From Chitinophagaceae bacterium UBA5175 (GTDB lineage: Bacteria > Bacteroidota > Bacteroidia > Chitinophagales > Chitinophagaceae), in contig DHWT01000295.1 of the NCBI GenBank assembly GCA_002413325.1, positions 1-34,358 of the forward strand: a stretch of 34,358 bases of DNA. Direction: 5' to 3'. Positions within the stretch are counted from its first letter, which is position 1, and each line of letters begins with the position of its first letter. The notes beneath the pieces were generated by a model. It saw nothing but the letters and a program-made list of their open reading frames with translations. It ran no database searches and was not told the origin of the DNA. Of this stretch, positions 1-8,948 are shown piece after piece. The translations under genes and the position numbers were made by a program.

Positions 1-545
1 TGGGCAAATACCGGAAAATGCATATTCCGGATGACCCCTCCTTTTACGAAAAATTTTATTTTACACCCGGCGACCTGGGCTACCGGGTTTTTAAAACGAC
101 CTATGCGCAGATCGGCGTCCTGATCTGCTGGGATCAGTGGTATCCGGAAGCTGCCCGGATCACGTCCCTGATGGGCGCGGAAATTCTTTTTTACCCGACT
201 GCCATTGGTTGGTCCACTGTGCAGGACCAGGCGACGAATGAAGAGCAATTCAATGCCTGGCAAACCATACAGCGGAGTCATTCCATTGCCAATGGAGTGC
301 ATGTGGTTAGTGTGAACCGGGTGGGTTTCGAACAGGATGGCGCCATGAAATTCTGGGGCGGATCTTTTATTTCGAATCCATTCGGCAGGATACTCTGCCA
401 GGCAGGCCATGACCAGGAGGAAGTGATTATACAGGAACTGGACACGGCTAAAACAGACAGCTACCGCACGCACTGGCCCTTTATGCGCGATCGCCGGATC
501 GATTCCTATCAACCCATTACCAAACGATTTATAGATGAAGATTAG
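1..545 (+). CDS. aguB: N-carbamoylputrescine amidase, C-terminal part (5' end outside window)
   Basis: Nitrilase-superfamily enzyme that hydrolyses N-carbamoylputrescine to putrescine, CO2 and ammonia. The frame is open from base 3, so about 180 residues are visible and roughly 110 of the usual 290-300 lie outside the window. The fragment begins with GKYRKMHIPDDP, the conserved segment that carries the catalytic lysine. The nucleophile is the Cys of VLICWDQWYPE (codon at 126-128). NEEQFNAWQ, NGVHVVSVNRVG and the FWGGSFISNPFG stretch are typical of the family. The catalytic Glu is outside the window. The last 11 bases overlap the start of aguA, which implies translational coupling of the two steps. 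The ATG at 18 is internal and not the true start. Identity is seen directly in the motifs. Confidence 0.93.
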   Translation, partial: GKYRKMHIPDDPSFYEKFYFTPGDLGYRVFKTTYAQIGVLICWDQWYPEAARITSLMGAEILFYPTAIGWSTVQDQATNEEQFNAWQTIQRSHSIANGVHVVSVNRVGFEQDGAMKFWGGSFISNPFGRILCQAGHDQEEVIIQELDTAKTDSYRTHWPFMRDRRIDSYQPITKRFIDED

Positions 546-1587
546 CCGGCCCACGCCGAAGGATCTGGGCTACCGTTTTCCGGCAGAATTTGAGCCCCAT
601 GCTGCCACCTGGTTAAGCTGGCCGCATAAAGAAGCCACCTGGCCGGGAAAAATCGAAAGTATTTATTCGTCGTATTGTCTTTTCATAAAGGCCCTGTCGG
701 AACAGGAAGAAGTTCATATCAATGTGCTGCATGAAAGCATGAAGGCCATTGCAGCGGAAAAACTGAAAGCCGTTTCCGCAAATATGGAAAGAGTACGGTT
801 TTTTATGCATCCGACCAATGATGCCTGGTGCAGGGATCATGGTCCGGCATTCCTGGTCAACCCCGCCGCCGCACAACCCAAAATTGTTATAGACTGGAAT
901 TATAATGCCTGGGGAAATAAGTACCCGCCCTTCGATCTTGATGACCGGATCCCCACACTGGTCGCAAACGCTTACCGGATACCGGTGCTCTATCCGGAAA
1001 TCATCATGGAAGGCGGATCGGTGGATTTTAACGGGAAGGGGACCCTGATCACTTCGGAATCCTGCCTGCTGAATAAAAACAGGAACCCGCACCTGGACCG
1101 GTCCGGAATCGAAGCTTACCTCGAAGCCTATTATTGCGTAGACCAGGTGCTCTGGATAAAAGAGGGTATTGTGGGAGACGATACCGACGGACATATTGAT
1201 GATACCGTGCGGTTTATTAATGAGGACAGTGTGCTCGCCGTTGTGGAAGAAAATCAATCGGATGATAACTATGAAATCCTGCAACGCAATCTGGCTGATC
1301 TGAAAACCATGCGCCTGTTGAACGGCAAACAACTCAACGTGATTGAACTGCCGATGCCGGATAAAATAGTGTATGAAGATCTGCGCCTGCCGGCTTCCTA
1401 TGCTAATTTTTATATCGCCAACGGTCTGGTGGTTGTGCCCACATTCCGCTGTGATCAGGATGACCGGGCCTTACGCATCATTCAAGATGCGTTCCCGGAA
1501 CGCAAAGTGACCGGCATCGATTCAACAGATATCATCTGGGGACTGGGCAGTTTTCACTGTCTCAGCCAGCAGGAGCCGGCGGTCTGA
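535..1587 (+). CDS. aguA: Agmatine deiminase
   Basis: Peptidyl-arginine-deiminase-family enzyme that converts agmatine to N-carbamoylputrescine and ammonia, the substrate for the overlapping aguB. At 350 residues it is of normal length. Visible motifs are the N-terminal WPHKEATWPG, the substrate and catalytic segment TNDAWCRDHGPAF, EGGSVDFNGKGT, and GDDTDGHIDDTVRF with the catalytic His and Asp. The C-terminal HCLSQQEPA carries the nucleophilic Cys342. The ATG at 535 lies inside the last codons of aguB, so the two form a coupled polyamine operon transcribed rightward. Cytosolic, with no signal peptide. The 239-residue opposite-strand ORF across this gene is a shadow. Confidence 0.96.
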   Translation: MKISRPTPKDLGYRFPAEFEPHAATWLSWPHKEATWPGKIESIYSSYCLFIKALSEQEEVHINVLHESMKAIAAEKLKAVSANMERVRFFMHPTNDAWCRDHGPAFLVNPAAAQPKIVIDWNYNAWGNKYPPFDLDDRIPTLVANAYRIPVLYPEIIMEGGSVDFNGKGTLITSESCLLNKNRNPHLDRSGIEAYLEAYYCVDQVLWIKEGIVGDDTDGHIDDTVRFINEDSVLAVVEENQSDDNYEILQRNLADLKTMRLLNGKQLNVIELPMPDKIVYEDLRLPASYANFYIANGLVVVPTFRCDQDDRALRIIQDAFPERKVTGIDSTDIIWGLGSFHCLSQQEPAV

Positions 1588-1592
1588 AAATT

Positions 1593-1668
1593 AAAAATTA
1601 AGAATCATAAGGTAAAAAAAACCGCAAATGACCGGCTATCACTTTTTACTCCCTGCTTTTTAATTTTT
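1593..1668. repeat. Nested A/T-rich inverted repeat in the aguA-hexosaminidase gap
   Basis: An outer arm AAAAATTAA at 1593-1601 matches TTAATTTTT at 1660-1668. An inner arm GTAAAAA at 1612-1618 matches TTTTTAC at 1643-1649. Together they form an imperfect nested dyad of about 75 bases directly after aguA. It could act as a bidirectional weak terminator or be a copy of an interspersed intergenic repeat. Only this copy is visible, so the repeat-family idea is inference. Confidence 0.4.
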
Positions 1669-1683
1669 ACTTGGGATTATCCA

Positions 1684-1691
1684 TAAGTTTG
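1684..1691 (+). promoter_or_regulatory. Candidate -7 box (TAAGTTTG) for the hexosaminidase gene
   Basis: TAAGTTTG matches the Bacteroidota -7 consensus TAnnTTTG and lies 20 bases before the ATG at 1712. The expected -33 TTTG about 20 bases upstream is represented only by T-rich sequence. Placement relative to the gene makes it plausible. Confidence 0.4.
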
Positions 1692-1711
1692 TGATACTAT
1701 AAAATTGATAC

Positions 1712-3622
1712 ATGAAAAAAACGATGCTGCTATCCCTGATGGTCCTGTCAGGTCTGCTGGGGTTCTCCCAGAAAAAAGAAAAAGTCATTTCAGTTATTCC
1801 CGAGCCGGTCAGTATGACCCGTGGTTCAGGTTATTATAAGTTACCGGAATCCATTTCCGTTAATATTCCCAACCTGCCTGAATTGAAATCAACAACGGAA
1901 AGCATCCTGGGAAAACTGGCGGCAACAGGAAAAAAAGTGTCCATCCGCAATGATAAAAGCGCATCAATTCGTTTTGTGTTAAACAAAACGGCGGAGAAGG
2001 AGCTGGGAGATGAAGGTTACCGGTTATCGGTGAAATCCACGGGTATCCAGATCTCAGCAAATAAACCTGCCGGCCTGTTTTACGGGGCACAAACACTCTG
2101 GCAACTGCTTCCCCAGGAAATAGAAAGTAAAACAAAAGTGAGCGGCGTCAACTGGCAGGCTCCGGTTGTGGAGATCACCGATTACCCGCGTTTTGGATGG
2201 AGGGGACTGATGTTCGATGTTTCCCGTCATTTCTTTACAAAAAAAGATGTCGAGGATTTTATCGACGAAATGGCTCAGTATAAGTTCAACCTCCTGCATA
2301 TGCACCTGACAGATGACGAAGGCTGGCGGATTGAAATCAAGAGTCTGCCCCGCCTTACCTCAGTGGGAGCCTGGAATGTTAAGCGGGAAGGATATTTTGG
2401 AACTTTTGCACCCATACCGAAAGATGAACCCAGGAATTATGGCGGATTTTATACACAGGACGATATCCGCGAGCTGGTAAAATATGCACAGGACCGCTTT
2501 GTAAATATCCTTCCGGAAGTGGATGTGCCCGGACACAGTATGGCTGCCATTGTAGCGTACCCGGATCTTTCCTGTACACCCGGATCAGACCAGTACCAGG
2601 TGATATCCGGAGAAAAATTCATGGACTGGCCCGGTCCGGTTGCACTGGAGGACAATACGCTTTGCCCGGCCAATGAAAAAGTTTACACGTTCCTGAATAC
2701 CGTATTTACAGAAATCGCGGGCTTGTTCCCCTTCCCCTATATTCATGTGGGCGGAGATGAGTGCGCGAAAAATTTCTGGGAAAAGAGTGATGCGATCAAA
2801 CAGCTGATGGCGAAAGAAAACCTGAAGACCATGGAAGAAGTGCAAAGCTATTTTGAGAAACGCGTTGAGAAGATTGTGGAATCCAAAGGAAAGAAACTGA
2901 TCGGCTGGGACGAAATCCTGGAAGGCGGACTGGCCCCCAATGCGCTCGTGATGAGCTGGAGGGGTATCCAAGGGGGGATTGCAGCAGCCAAAATGGGACA
3001 TCAGGTAGTGATGAGCCCGACCACGTATGTTTACCTGGATTATATGCAGGGGGATGCAATCAGCGAGCCACGTATATATTCCACCCTGCGCCTCAATAAA
3101 ACTTATGAATTCGAACCGGTTCCTGAAGGCGTGGAATCCAAATATATCCTGGGCGGCCAGGGTAACCTCTGGACAGAACAGGTTTATAATACCCGGCACC
3201 TGCAATACATGATATGGCCCAGAAGTCTGGCCATTTCTGAGTCCCTCTGGTCCCCGAAAGAAAAAAAGAACTGGAACTGGTTTGCAACCAAGGTGGAGAA
3301 CAATTTCGGACGGATGGACCTCCAGAACGTAAAATATGCCCGTACGATGTTCGATCCGATATTTGAGGTGAGCAAGGCGCCCAATGACTCGCTGCTCATC
3401 ACGCTGAGTACGGAAATCCAGGGCCTGGATATACATTACAGCTTCGACAACTCCCATCCGGATAATTTTTACCCGGTATATAAACAACCCCTGCTGGTAC
3501 CCAAAGACGCCGTCATGCTGAAAGTGATTACGTACCGGGGAAACCAGGTGATGGGAAAACAGATCGACATGCCCATTGACGAACTGAAAAGACGTCTGAC
3601 CAAAGGAAACAGGGAGGATTAG
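1712..3622 (+). CDS. Secreted beta-N-acetylhexosaminidase (GH20)
   Basis: Family 20 glycoside hydrolase that removes terminal beta-linked GlcNAc/GalNAc, for example from chitooligosaccharides or glycans. Length is 636 residues. Residues 1-20 (MKKTMLLSLMVLSGLLGFSQ) are a signal peptide, so the enzyme is periplasmic or exported. Residues about 28-155 form the GH20b N-terminal domain, ending in the conserved GLFYGAQTLWQLL. The (beta/alpha)8 domain follows, with WRGLMFDVSRHF, LHMHLTDDEGWRIEI and the catalytic pair Asp349-Glu350 in HVGGDE. The last 90 or so residues (IQGLDIHYSFDNSHPDN onward) resemble the chitobiase C-terminal domain. It stands alone between aguA and smc. No TonB/SusD partner is nearby, so the natural glycan is not identifiable. 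Confidence 0.95.
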   Translation: MKKTMLLSLMVLSGLLGFSQKKEKVISVIPEPVSMTRGSGYYKLPESISVNIPNLPELKSTTESILGKLAATGKKVSIRNDKSASIRFVLNKTAEKELGDEGYRLSVKSTGIQISANKPAGLFYGAQTLWQLLPQEIESKTKVSGVNWQAPVVEITDYPRFGWRGLMFDVSRHFFTKKDVEDFIDEMAQYKFNLLHMHLTDDEGWRIEIKSLPRLTSVGAWNVKREGYFGTFAPIPKDEPRNYGGFYTQDDIRELVKYAQDRFVNILPEVDVPGHSMAAIVAYPDLSCTPGSDQYQVISGEKFMDWPGPVALEDNTLCPANEKVYTFLNTVFTEIAGLFPFPYIHVGGDECAKNFWEKSDAIKQLMAKENLKTMEEVQSYFEKRVEKIVESKGKKLIGWDEILEGGLAPNALVMSWRGIQGGIAAAKMGHQVVMSPTTYVYLDYMQGDAISEPRIYSTLRLNKTYEFEPVPEGVESKYILGGQGNLWTEQVYNTRHLQYMIWPRSLAISESLWSPKEKKNWNWFATKVENNFGRMDLQNVKYARTMFDPIFEVSKAPNDSLLITLSTEIQGLDIHYSFDNSHPDNFYPVYKQPLLVPKDAVMLKVITYRGNQVMGKQIDMPIDELKRRLTKGNRED

Positions 3623-3674
3623 AAAGACTATCCACTACTTATTAACAGGAGGGGCAACCATTCATCATTTTGAT

Positions 3675-3682
3675 TAGGTTTG
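3675..3682 (+). promoter_or_regulatory. Candidate -7 box (TAGGTTTG) for smc
   Basis: TAGGTTTG fits the TAnnTTTG consensus and ends 22 bases before the GTG start of smc, in the 82-base gap after the hexosaminidase. No clear -33 TTTG is visible at the expected distance. Confidence 0.35.
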
Positions 3683-3704
3683 TCCCCTACCAATCTATTG
3701 ATCC

Positions 3705-6700
3705 GTGCGTTTAAAAAGTCTGGATATAAAGGGGTTTAAGAGTTTTGCAGACCGGACCCATATTCTTTTTAATGAAGGGATTACCGGCATCATCGGTCCG
3801 AATGGCTGTGGTAAGAGCAATATTGTGGACAGTATCCGATGGGTGATCGGTGAGCAAAAAATCAGTCATTTAAGATCTGAGAATCTGGAAAGCCTGGTCT
3901 TTAACGGATCCAAGAACCGGACGGCCTCGGGCCTCGCAGAAGTGAGTCTTACGTTCGAGAATACACGAAATCTGCTGCCTACGGAATTCAGTACCGTAAC
4001 CGTTACCCGTAAGTTTTATAAAAGCGGGGAAAGCGAATACCGGCTCAACGATGTGAGCTGCCGCCTCAAAGATATCCAGAACCTTTTCATGGATACGGGC
4101 ATCTCTACTGACAGTTATGCCATTATTGAACTGGGTATGGTGGATGATATCATCCGCGACAAGGAAAACAGCCGGCGCCGCATGCTGGAACAGGCTGCCG
4201 GTATTTCCATTTATAAGACAAGAAAAAAAGAAGCCCGGCAAAAGCTGGATGCAACCGAACAGGACCTGGCCCGTATTGAGGACCTGCTGTTTGAAATAAA
4301 CAACCAGTTAAAAACTCTGGAGAACCAGGCCAAAAAAGCGGAGAAGTATTTTGAAATTAAAAAAGAATACCGCGAAGTCAGTATTGAACTGGCCAAAGCC
4401 TCCCTGGAAGGATTCAACGCCAGTTATAAAAACCTGCAGGCCCAGACTGAATCGGAAACGGATAAAAAGTTTCAGCTCGAAGCAATGATCGCCGGGGAAG
4501 AAGCGGCTCTTGAAAAAGATAAACTCGCATTTGTTGAAAAGGAAAGGCAGTTACAGGCGCTGCAGCACGCTTTTAATGAATTGGTTCAGCAATTAAGAAA
4601 TAAGGAAGGAGAGAAAAACCTGGTAAGTCAACGCATGAATTTCCTGCAGGAAAAAGAATCCAACCTGCAGGATTTTCTGCTGAATGGCGCAGGCCAGGTG
4701 CAGGGCCTGGAAGAAAGCGTCCTGTTTACGGATACCCAGGTGGGTGAGGAAGAAATCAAACTCGGCCAGCTGCTTCAAAACCTCGAAACACTCAGGGAAA
4801 AAACGGAAGCGGCCAGGTCATCCTTCGGTAATGTGAAAGAATTGCTCGACCAGCTGAGAAGCGAACACGCGCAGGCCCAGCGACGGCAGTTTGATTCAGA
4901 GAAAAATATTGCGGTAGCAGATACTTCCATTCAAAACCTGGAAAGGGCGCTGAAACAACAGGAAGAAGAATCAACGGCCCGGGCGCAGCAGATTAAACAA
5001 CTGGGCTTCGACAATGAGTTAACATCCGATCAGATGGAAACCAGGAGAACCGATCTGAGACAGCTGCAGGAGCACCAGGAAAGAACCCGGGAACAGATTT
5101 TGCAGACGCAGGAAAAACTCGAAGGGCTTCGCCAGGAACTGGCAGAAGAAAACCGTAAATATGACGCCAAGAAAAATGAACACGACCTGCTGAAAAGCCT
5201 GATTGATTCCATGGAAGGGTACCCGGAAAGTGTGAAGTTCCTTCATAATAATCCCAACTGGAATCATACCGCCCCGGTTCTCTCGGATATCATTTATGTA
5301 AAGGAAGAATTCAGAACTGCCGTGGAAAATGTTCTTGAACCCTACCTCAATTATTATGTGGTAAACGACCTGGAAGAAGGTCTCAAAGCGGTTCACCTTC
5401 TGGATGCCAATAAGAAGGGGAAAGCTAATTTTTTCCTGCTCAATAAATTTCCGGCGGAACTGCCCGTTACCCATGAACAACCCGCTGATACCGTGTCTGC
5501 GCTGAGTGTAATTGAGGTGGATGCGAAGTATTTGCCGCTGGCCAGGCACCTGCTGCAACATGTATTTATTGCCGAAAAAGAACCCTCCCTGGAATGGTTC
5601 AATAGCGAATCCAACGGATCTGTGATCCTGGAAAAACATGGCAAATATGTAAAGGGTAAATACTCCCTGACCGGGGGAAGTGTGGGTCTGTTTGAAGGGA
5701 AGAAAATCGGACGCGTGAAAAACCTGGAAAAAATTTTCCGGGACGTACTCGAACGCGAACAGGTGGTAAACCGCCTGAAATCAGAAATTCAGGCTCGTCA
5801 CAATGAAGTGATTGGATATAATGAACAACTAAAAGAACAGGCACTTCGCCAGGTACAGGAAGATATCAACCGGTTGAACAACCAGCTTTTTGCCATACAG
5901 AATAAAACAGAAAGTCTGAACGGGTTGCAGGAATCTGCCGTCCGGAGGATCCAGGAGCTCCGCAGTCAGCTCCGGCAAACACAGGAATCGATTGCTGGTA
6001 CACGGAATAATGCCCTGCGCCTGATGGAGGAAGTGAATGAACTGAAAGAAAAAATAACCCGGGGTCAGGAGCAGTTCGCTGTTGCAGAAACTGCGTATAA
6101 CACTGCACTGGCCGGTTTCAACGAAGTGAACCTGCAGATGATCCAGCAACAAAACCGGATTGCAGCTTTGAAACAGGAGCGTGAGTTTAGAAATAAACAA
6201 CTGGCTGATTTAAGAATCCAGATTGAAAACAACCGTTTGCAACTGGAACAAACCCAGCTCCAGATTACAGAAAGCAGCGGATCGCTTCAATTGCTGGAAA
6301 CCGCATTGACGGATTTGATGCGCAATAAGGAGGCGGAAGAGAAAAAGCTGAATGAGGCAGACCAGGCCTATTATTTAGAAAGAAATAACCTGAGCGAGAA
6401 AGAAACGGCCCTCCGCCAGTTGATCCGCCAGAAGGAAAACGCTGAACACCTTCTCGGAGAGATCAAGGACCGGCTCAATGATCTGAAACTTCAGCTCGCC
6501 GGAATGAAAGAAAGACTGCATGTTGAATTCCGGATCAACCTCGATGATATTATTGATGAAGCCCGGACGGGCGAACAACCTGCGGAGGAATTGCAGGATA
6601 AGGCCGACCGGATGAAGAAAAGACTGGAAAACCTGGGCGAAGTAAATCCAACGGCCGTGGAAGCATTCCAGGAGATGAAAAGACGCTATGATTTCATTGT

Positions 6701-7250
6701 GGAGCAAAAGAACGACCTGGTGAATGCAAAAGACACCCTGTTACAAACCATACAGGAAGTTGAAACCACCGCCAATCAGCAATTTCTGGAAACCTTTGGC
6801 AAAGTGCGGGAAAATTTCCAGAAAGTATTCAAGGCCCTGTTTACTGAAGAAGACACGGCGGACCTGGTTTTGGAAAACCCGGATAACCTGGCTGAGACCG
6901 GGATTGATATTGTAGCCAAACCCAAAGGCAAAAGACCATCCTCCATACAGCAACTAAGCGGGGGGGAGAAGACCCTTACGGCAACGGCGCTGCTCTTCGC
7001 GATCTACCTGATCAAGCCCGCGCCCTTTTGTATCCTCGACGAAGTGGATGCACCATTGGATGATGCCAATGTTGGAAAGTTTACGAATATGATTCGCCAG
7101 TTCAGCGATAACTCCCAGTTCATTATTGTGACCCACAATAAAATGACCATGAGCAGTGTAGATGTCATTTATGGGGTTACTATGCAGGAAGCCGGCGTCA
7201 GCAAACTGGTGCCGGTCGATTTCAGGTCATTGAGTACCCAGGCGTCTTAA
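3705..7250 (+). CDS. smc: Chromosome segregation protein SMC
   Basis: Condensin ATPase that compacts and segregates the chromosome, normally with ScpA and ScpB (neither is in this window). Length is 1181 residues, as usual for bacterial SMC. The N-terminal head starts MRLKSLDIKGFKSFADRT, with Walker A GPNGCGKSN at about residues 31-39. A first coiled coil covers about 165-500. The hinge is at about 505-665, followed by the return coil up to about 1020. The C-terminal head has signature LSGGEKTLTATALLF and Walker B CILDEVDAPLDDANV. The start codon is GTG at 3705; the reading frame opens with the family's conserved first residues, so this start is well supported. Several opposite-strand ORFs here are shadows of the coiled-coil coding sequence. 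Confidence 0.98.
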   Translation: MRLKSLDIKGFKSFADRTHILFNEGITGIIGPNGCGKSNIVDSIRWVIGEQKISHLRSENLESLVFNGSKNRTASGLAEVSLTFENTRNLLPTEFSTVTVTRKFYKSGESEYRLNDVSCRLKDIQNLFMDTGISTDSYAIIELGMVDDIIRDKENSRRRMLEQAAGISIYKTRKKEARQKLDATEQDLARIEDLLFEINNQLKTLENQAKKAEKYFEIKKEYREVSIELAKASLEGFNASYKNLQAQTESETDKKFQLEAMIAGEEAALEKDKLAFVEKERQLQALQHAFNELVQQLRNKEGEKNLVSQRMNFLQEKESNLQDFLLNGAGQVQGLEESVLFTDTQVGEEEIKLGQLLQNLETLREKTEAARSSFGNVKELLDQLRSEHAQAQRRQFDSEKNIAVADTSIQNLERALKQQEEESTARAQQIKQLGFDNELTSDQMETRRTDLRQLQEHQERTREQILQTQEKLEGLRQELAEENRKYDAKKNEHDLLKSLIDSMEGYPESVKFLHNNPNWNHTAPVLSDIIYVKEEFRTAVENVLEPYLNYYVVNDLEEGLKAVHLLDANKKGKANFFLLNKFPAELPVTHEQPADTVSALSVIEVDAKYLPLARHLLQHVFIAEKEPSLEWFNSESNGSVILEKHGKYVKGKYSLTGGSVGLFEGKKIGRVKNLEKIFRDVLEREQVVNRLKSEIQARHNEVIGYNEQLKEQALRQVQEDINRLNNQLFAIQNKTESLNGLQESAVRRIQELRSQLRQTQESIAGTRNNALRLMEEVNELKEKITRGQEQFAVAETAYNTALAGFNEVNLQMIQQQNRIAALKQEREFRNKQLADLRIQIENNRLQLEQTQLQITESSGSLQLLETALTDLMRNKEAEEKKLNEADQAYYLERNNLSEKETALRQLIRQKENAEHLLGEIKDRLNDLKLQLAGMKERLHVEFRINLDDIIDEARTGEQPAEELQDKADRMKKRLENLGEVNPTAVEAFQEMKRRYDFIVEQKNDLVNAKDTLLQTIQEVETTANQQFLETFGKVRENFQKVFKALFTEEDTADLVLENPDNLAETGIDIVAKPKGKRPSSIQQLSGGEKTLTATALLFAIYLIKPAPFCILDEVDAPLDDANVGKFTNMIRQFSDNSQFIIVTHNKMTMSSVDVIYGVTMQEAGVSKLVPVDFRSLSTQAS

Positions 7251-7430
7251 GCTAATTTTGAAGTGTGTAAAATCGGAAATTGACCCCGTATCAAATTTTC
7301 AATTCTCCGTTCATTCAGTTTTTTCTGCATTTTCTTCATGAAATCACTTCGTCAATCTGCCCAGACCGGGTATTATAATGGAATGAACCCTGAATTGCGT
7401 AATTCCAGGTCAGGTGTGTTAATTTTTCAA

Positions 7431-8885
7431 CTAATGAATATGTCTCCTTTTCATGACCCCGCCGGAAGCCTCCTTTATAGTATGGGCAAACACGAAGGCC
7501 TGCGGGTCGGTTTCACTTACCAGGTTTTTCAGTTTCCGTAGCTCAAGCCGGGTGATCACCGTAAAAATGATATCTACGTCAGAATGAATGTGGAATTTGC
7601 CTGGTAAAAATCCTCTTTCTCCTTTGTAAACGGTAATACCGCGGCCCAGTTCATTCACAAGTCTGTGTTTTACCAGTTCACTTTTCCCGGAAATGATTGT
7701 TACCCCGGTATAAGCTTCTATTCCTTCTATTACATAGTCGATGGTTTTACTGGCTGTAAAATAAGTCAGCATGGAATAAAGTGCCGTTTGAATCCCAAAC
7801 CGGAACGCAGCAATACTAAAAATGAGCACATTCAGAGCCAGGTTAATTTCACTGATGGTGAAACTGGTCCTTCTGCAGGTATATAATGCCAGTACTTCTA
7901 TCCCGTCTATTGCACAACCCGCCCGCATGGTCAGTCCGATCCCGGTACCGAGAAAAAAACCTCCAAAAATGGAAACCAACAGCTTATCGGAGGTCATAAC
8001 GGGGTAGGGAATATAAAGCTGGCAGATCCCCAGCAGTACGATACAGATTAAAGTTTTCCAGGCGAAATGTTTATTGATCGTAAAAAGTCCCATGATAATA
8101 AAAGGAAGGTTGGCAATAACGATCACATAGGCCAGGTTAAAATGGTAAATTTCATGGATCAGCAGGGAAATCCCCGTGACACCCCCGTCAAAAAAATTGT
8201 TGGGCACCAGGAATCCTTTGAGCGCAAAAGCAGCTGTAATTACACCCACGATGATCAGGATGCCGTCAGACAAATAAAAACTTTTGTGACCCGTTACGGA
8301 ATGCTCGGTTTGAATTTCGGTTTTAACAACAAGCAGGTTTTGATGCTGAATGGTGGAAAGCCTGTCTATTGCCGACAGCGTGAAATATTTATGTTCCTCC
8401 AAAAAATGGATCTGTTTATGTGTCCATTCCTGCCTGCTTTTAACAAAGCCTGCCAGCAGCATTTCCTGGTAGAGATTTTCTGCTTTTTCCTTATATTCAT
8501 GGGTGCCCAGGTAGTAGAGGTCTGAATCACATAAGATTTCAGCCATTTTATTTTGGGGTTGCTGGGGCACACTTGTAGCCTGGATCAACTGGCAAATCTC
8601 CCTGATTTGTTTCTGGGAATAATCAAAATCGGGCAGGTAGGTAGCAGCCAGCCGGCAGGAAACTTCTTCATGGCCTTCATAAGCAGTTAAAAAACCCGAA
8701 TCATGAAATAGGGCAGCTGTTTTGAGAATGACCAGATCCTCCCCTGAAATATTTTCCATCTCCGCCAGTTCCTCGCAACCGGAAATGACTTCCCGGGTAT
8801 GATGAATATTATGATAGGTAAGTTCCGGGGGCAGCTCATTTTCCAGTTTGTTCAGCAAAAAAGTACGCGCTTCTTCATATCTCAT
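7431..8885 (-). CDS. HD-domain phosphohydrolase fused to a YitT-family membrane protein
   Basis: Two-part protein of 484 residues. Residues 1-185 look like an HD-superfamily metal-dependent phosphohydrolase: His28/His29 in YHNIHHT, the His61-Asp62 pair in AALFHDSGF, and a later Asp (CDSDLYYLG, 120/122), matching the H...HD...D layout. From about residue 205 the chain becomes hydrophobic with several membrane spans (GILIIVGVITAAFALKGFLV, then VPNNFFDGGVTGISLLI), typical of YitT/DUF161. It ends in a DUF2179-like cytoplasmic domain (TGVTIISGKSELV... GERGF...). The HD substrate is unknown; nucleotides or cyclic dinucleotides are possibilities only. The ATG at 8885 gives the full HD domain. The gene converges on smc and appears monocistronic. 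Confidence 0.85.
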   Translation of the reverse strand: MRYEEARTFLLNKLENELPPELTYHNIHHTREVISGCEELAEMENISGEDLVILKTAALFHDSGFLTAYEGHEEVSCRLAATYLPDFDYSQKQIREICQLIQATSVPQQPQNKMAEILCDSDLYYLGTHEYKEKAENLYQEMLLAGFVKSRQEWTHKQIHFLEEHKYFTLSAIDRLSTIQHQNLLVVKTEIQTEHSVTGHKSFYLSDGILIIVGVITAAFALKGFLVPNNFFDGGVTGISLLIHEIYHFNLAYVIVIANLPFIIMGLFTINKHFAWKTLICIVLLGICQLYIPYPVMTSDKLLVSIFGGFFLGTGIGLTMRAGCAIDGIEVLALYTCRRTSFTISEINLALNVLIFSIAAFRFGIQTALYSMLTYFTASKTIDYVIEGIEAYTGVTIISGKSELVKHRLVNELGRGITVYKGERGFLPGKFHIHSDVDIIFTVITRLELRKLKNLVSETDPQAFVFAHTIKEASGGVMKRRHIH

Positions 8886-8948
8886 GTGTTTCCAGGAGTT
8901 TGGGGTTCTTGTAGAAGTAAATGTAATTCAAATTAGGTATTCCTCAGG

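Noticed and set aside
613..1332. 239-codon minus-strand ORF across agmatine deiminase
   Set aside because: Antisense shadow; the plus strand encodes a full AguA with all catalytic residues.
2585..3487. 300-codon minus-strand ORF across the GH20 gene
   Set aside because: Low-complexity translation with no recognised domain, opposite a complete hexosaminidase.
5019..5639. 206-codon minus-strand ORF within smc
   Set aside because: Antisense of the SMC coiled coil and hinge; Phe/Leu/Ile-rich as expected for the complement of Lys/Glu/Gln codons.
7338..7541. 67-codon plus-strand ORF after smc
   Set aside because: Overlaps the end of the HD-YitT gene, has no domain or convincing start, and the 7251-7430 gap shows only a weak bulged hairpin (7389-7409).
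8067..8525. 152-codon plus-strand ORF
   Set aside because: Lies opposite the HD-YitT fusion and reads as antisense of its membrane segments.
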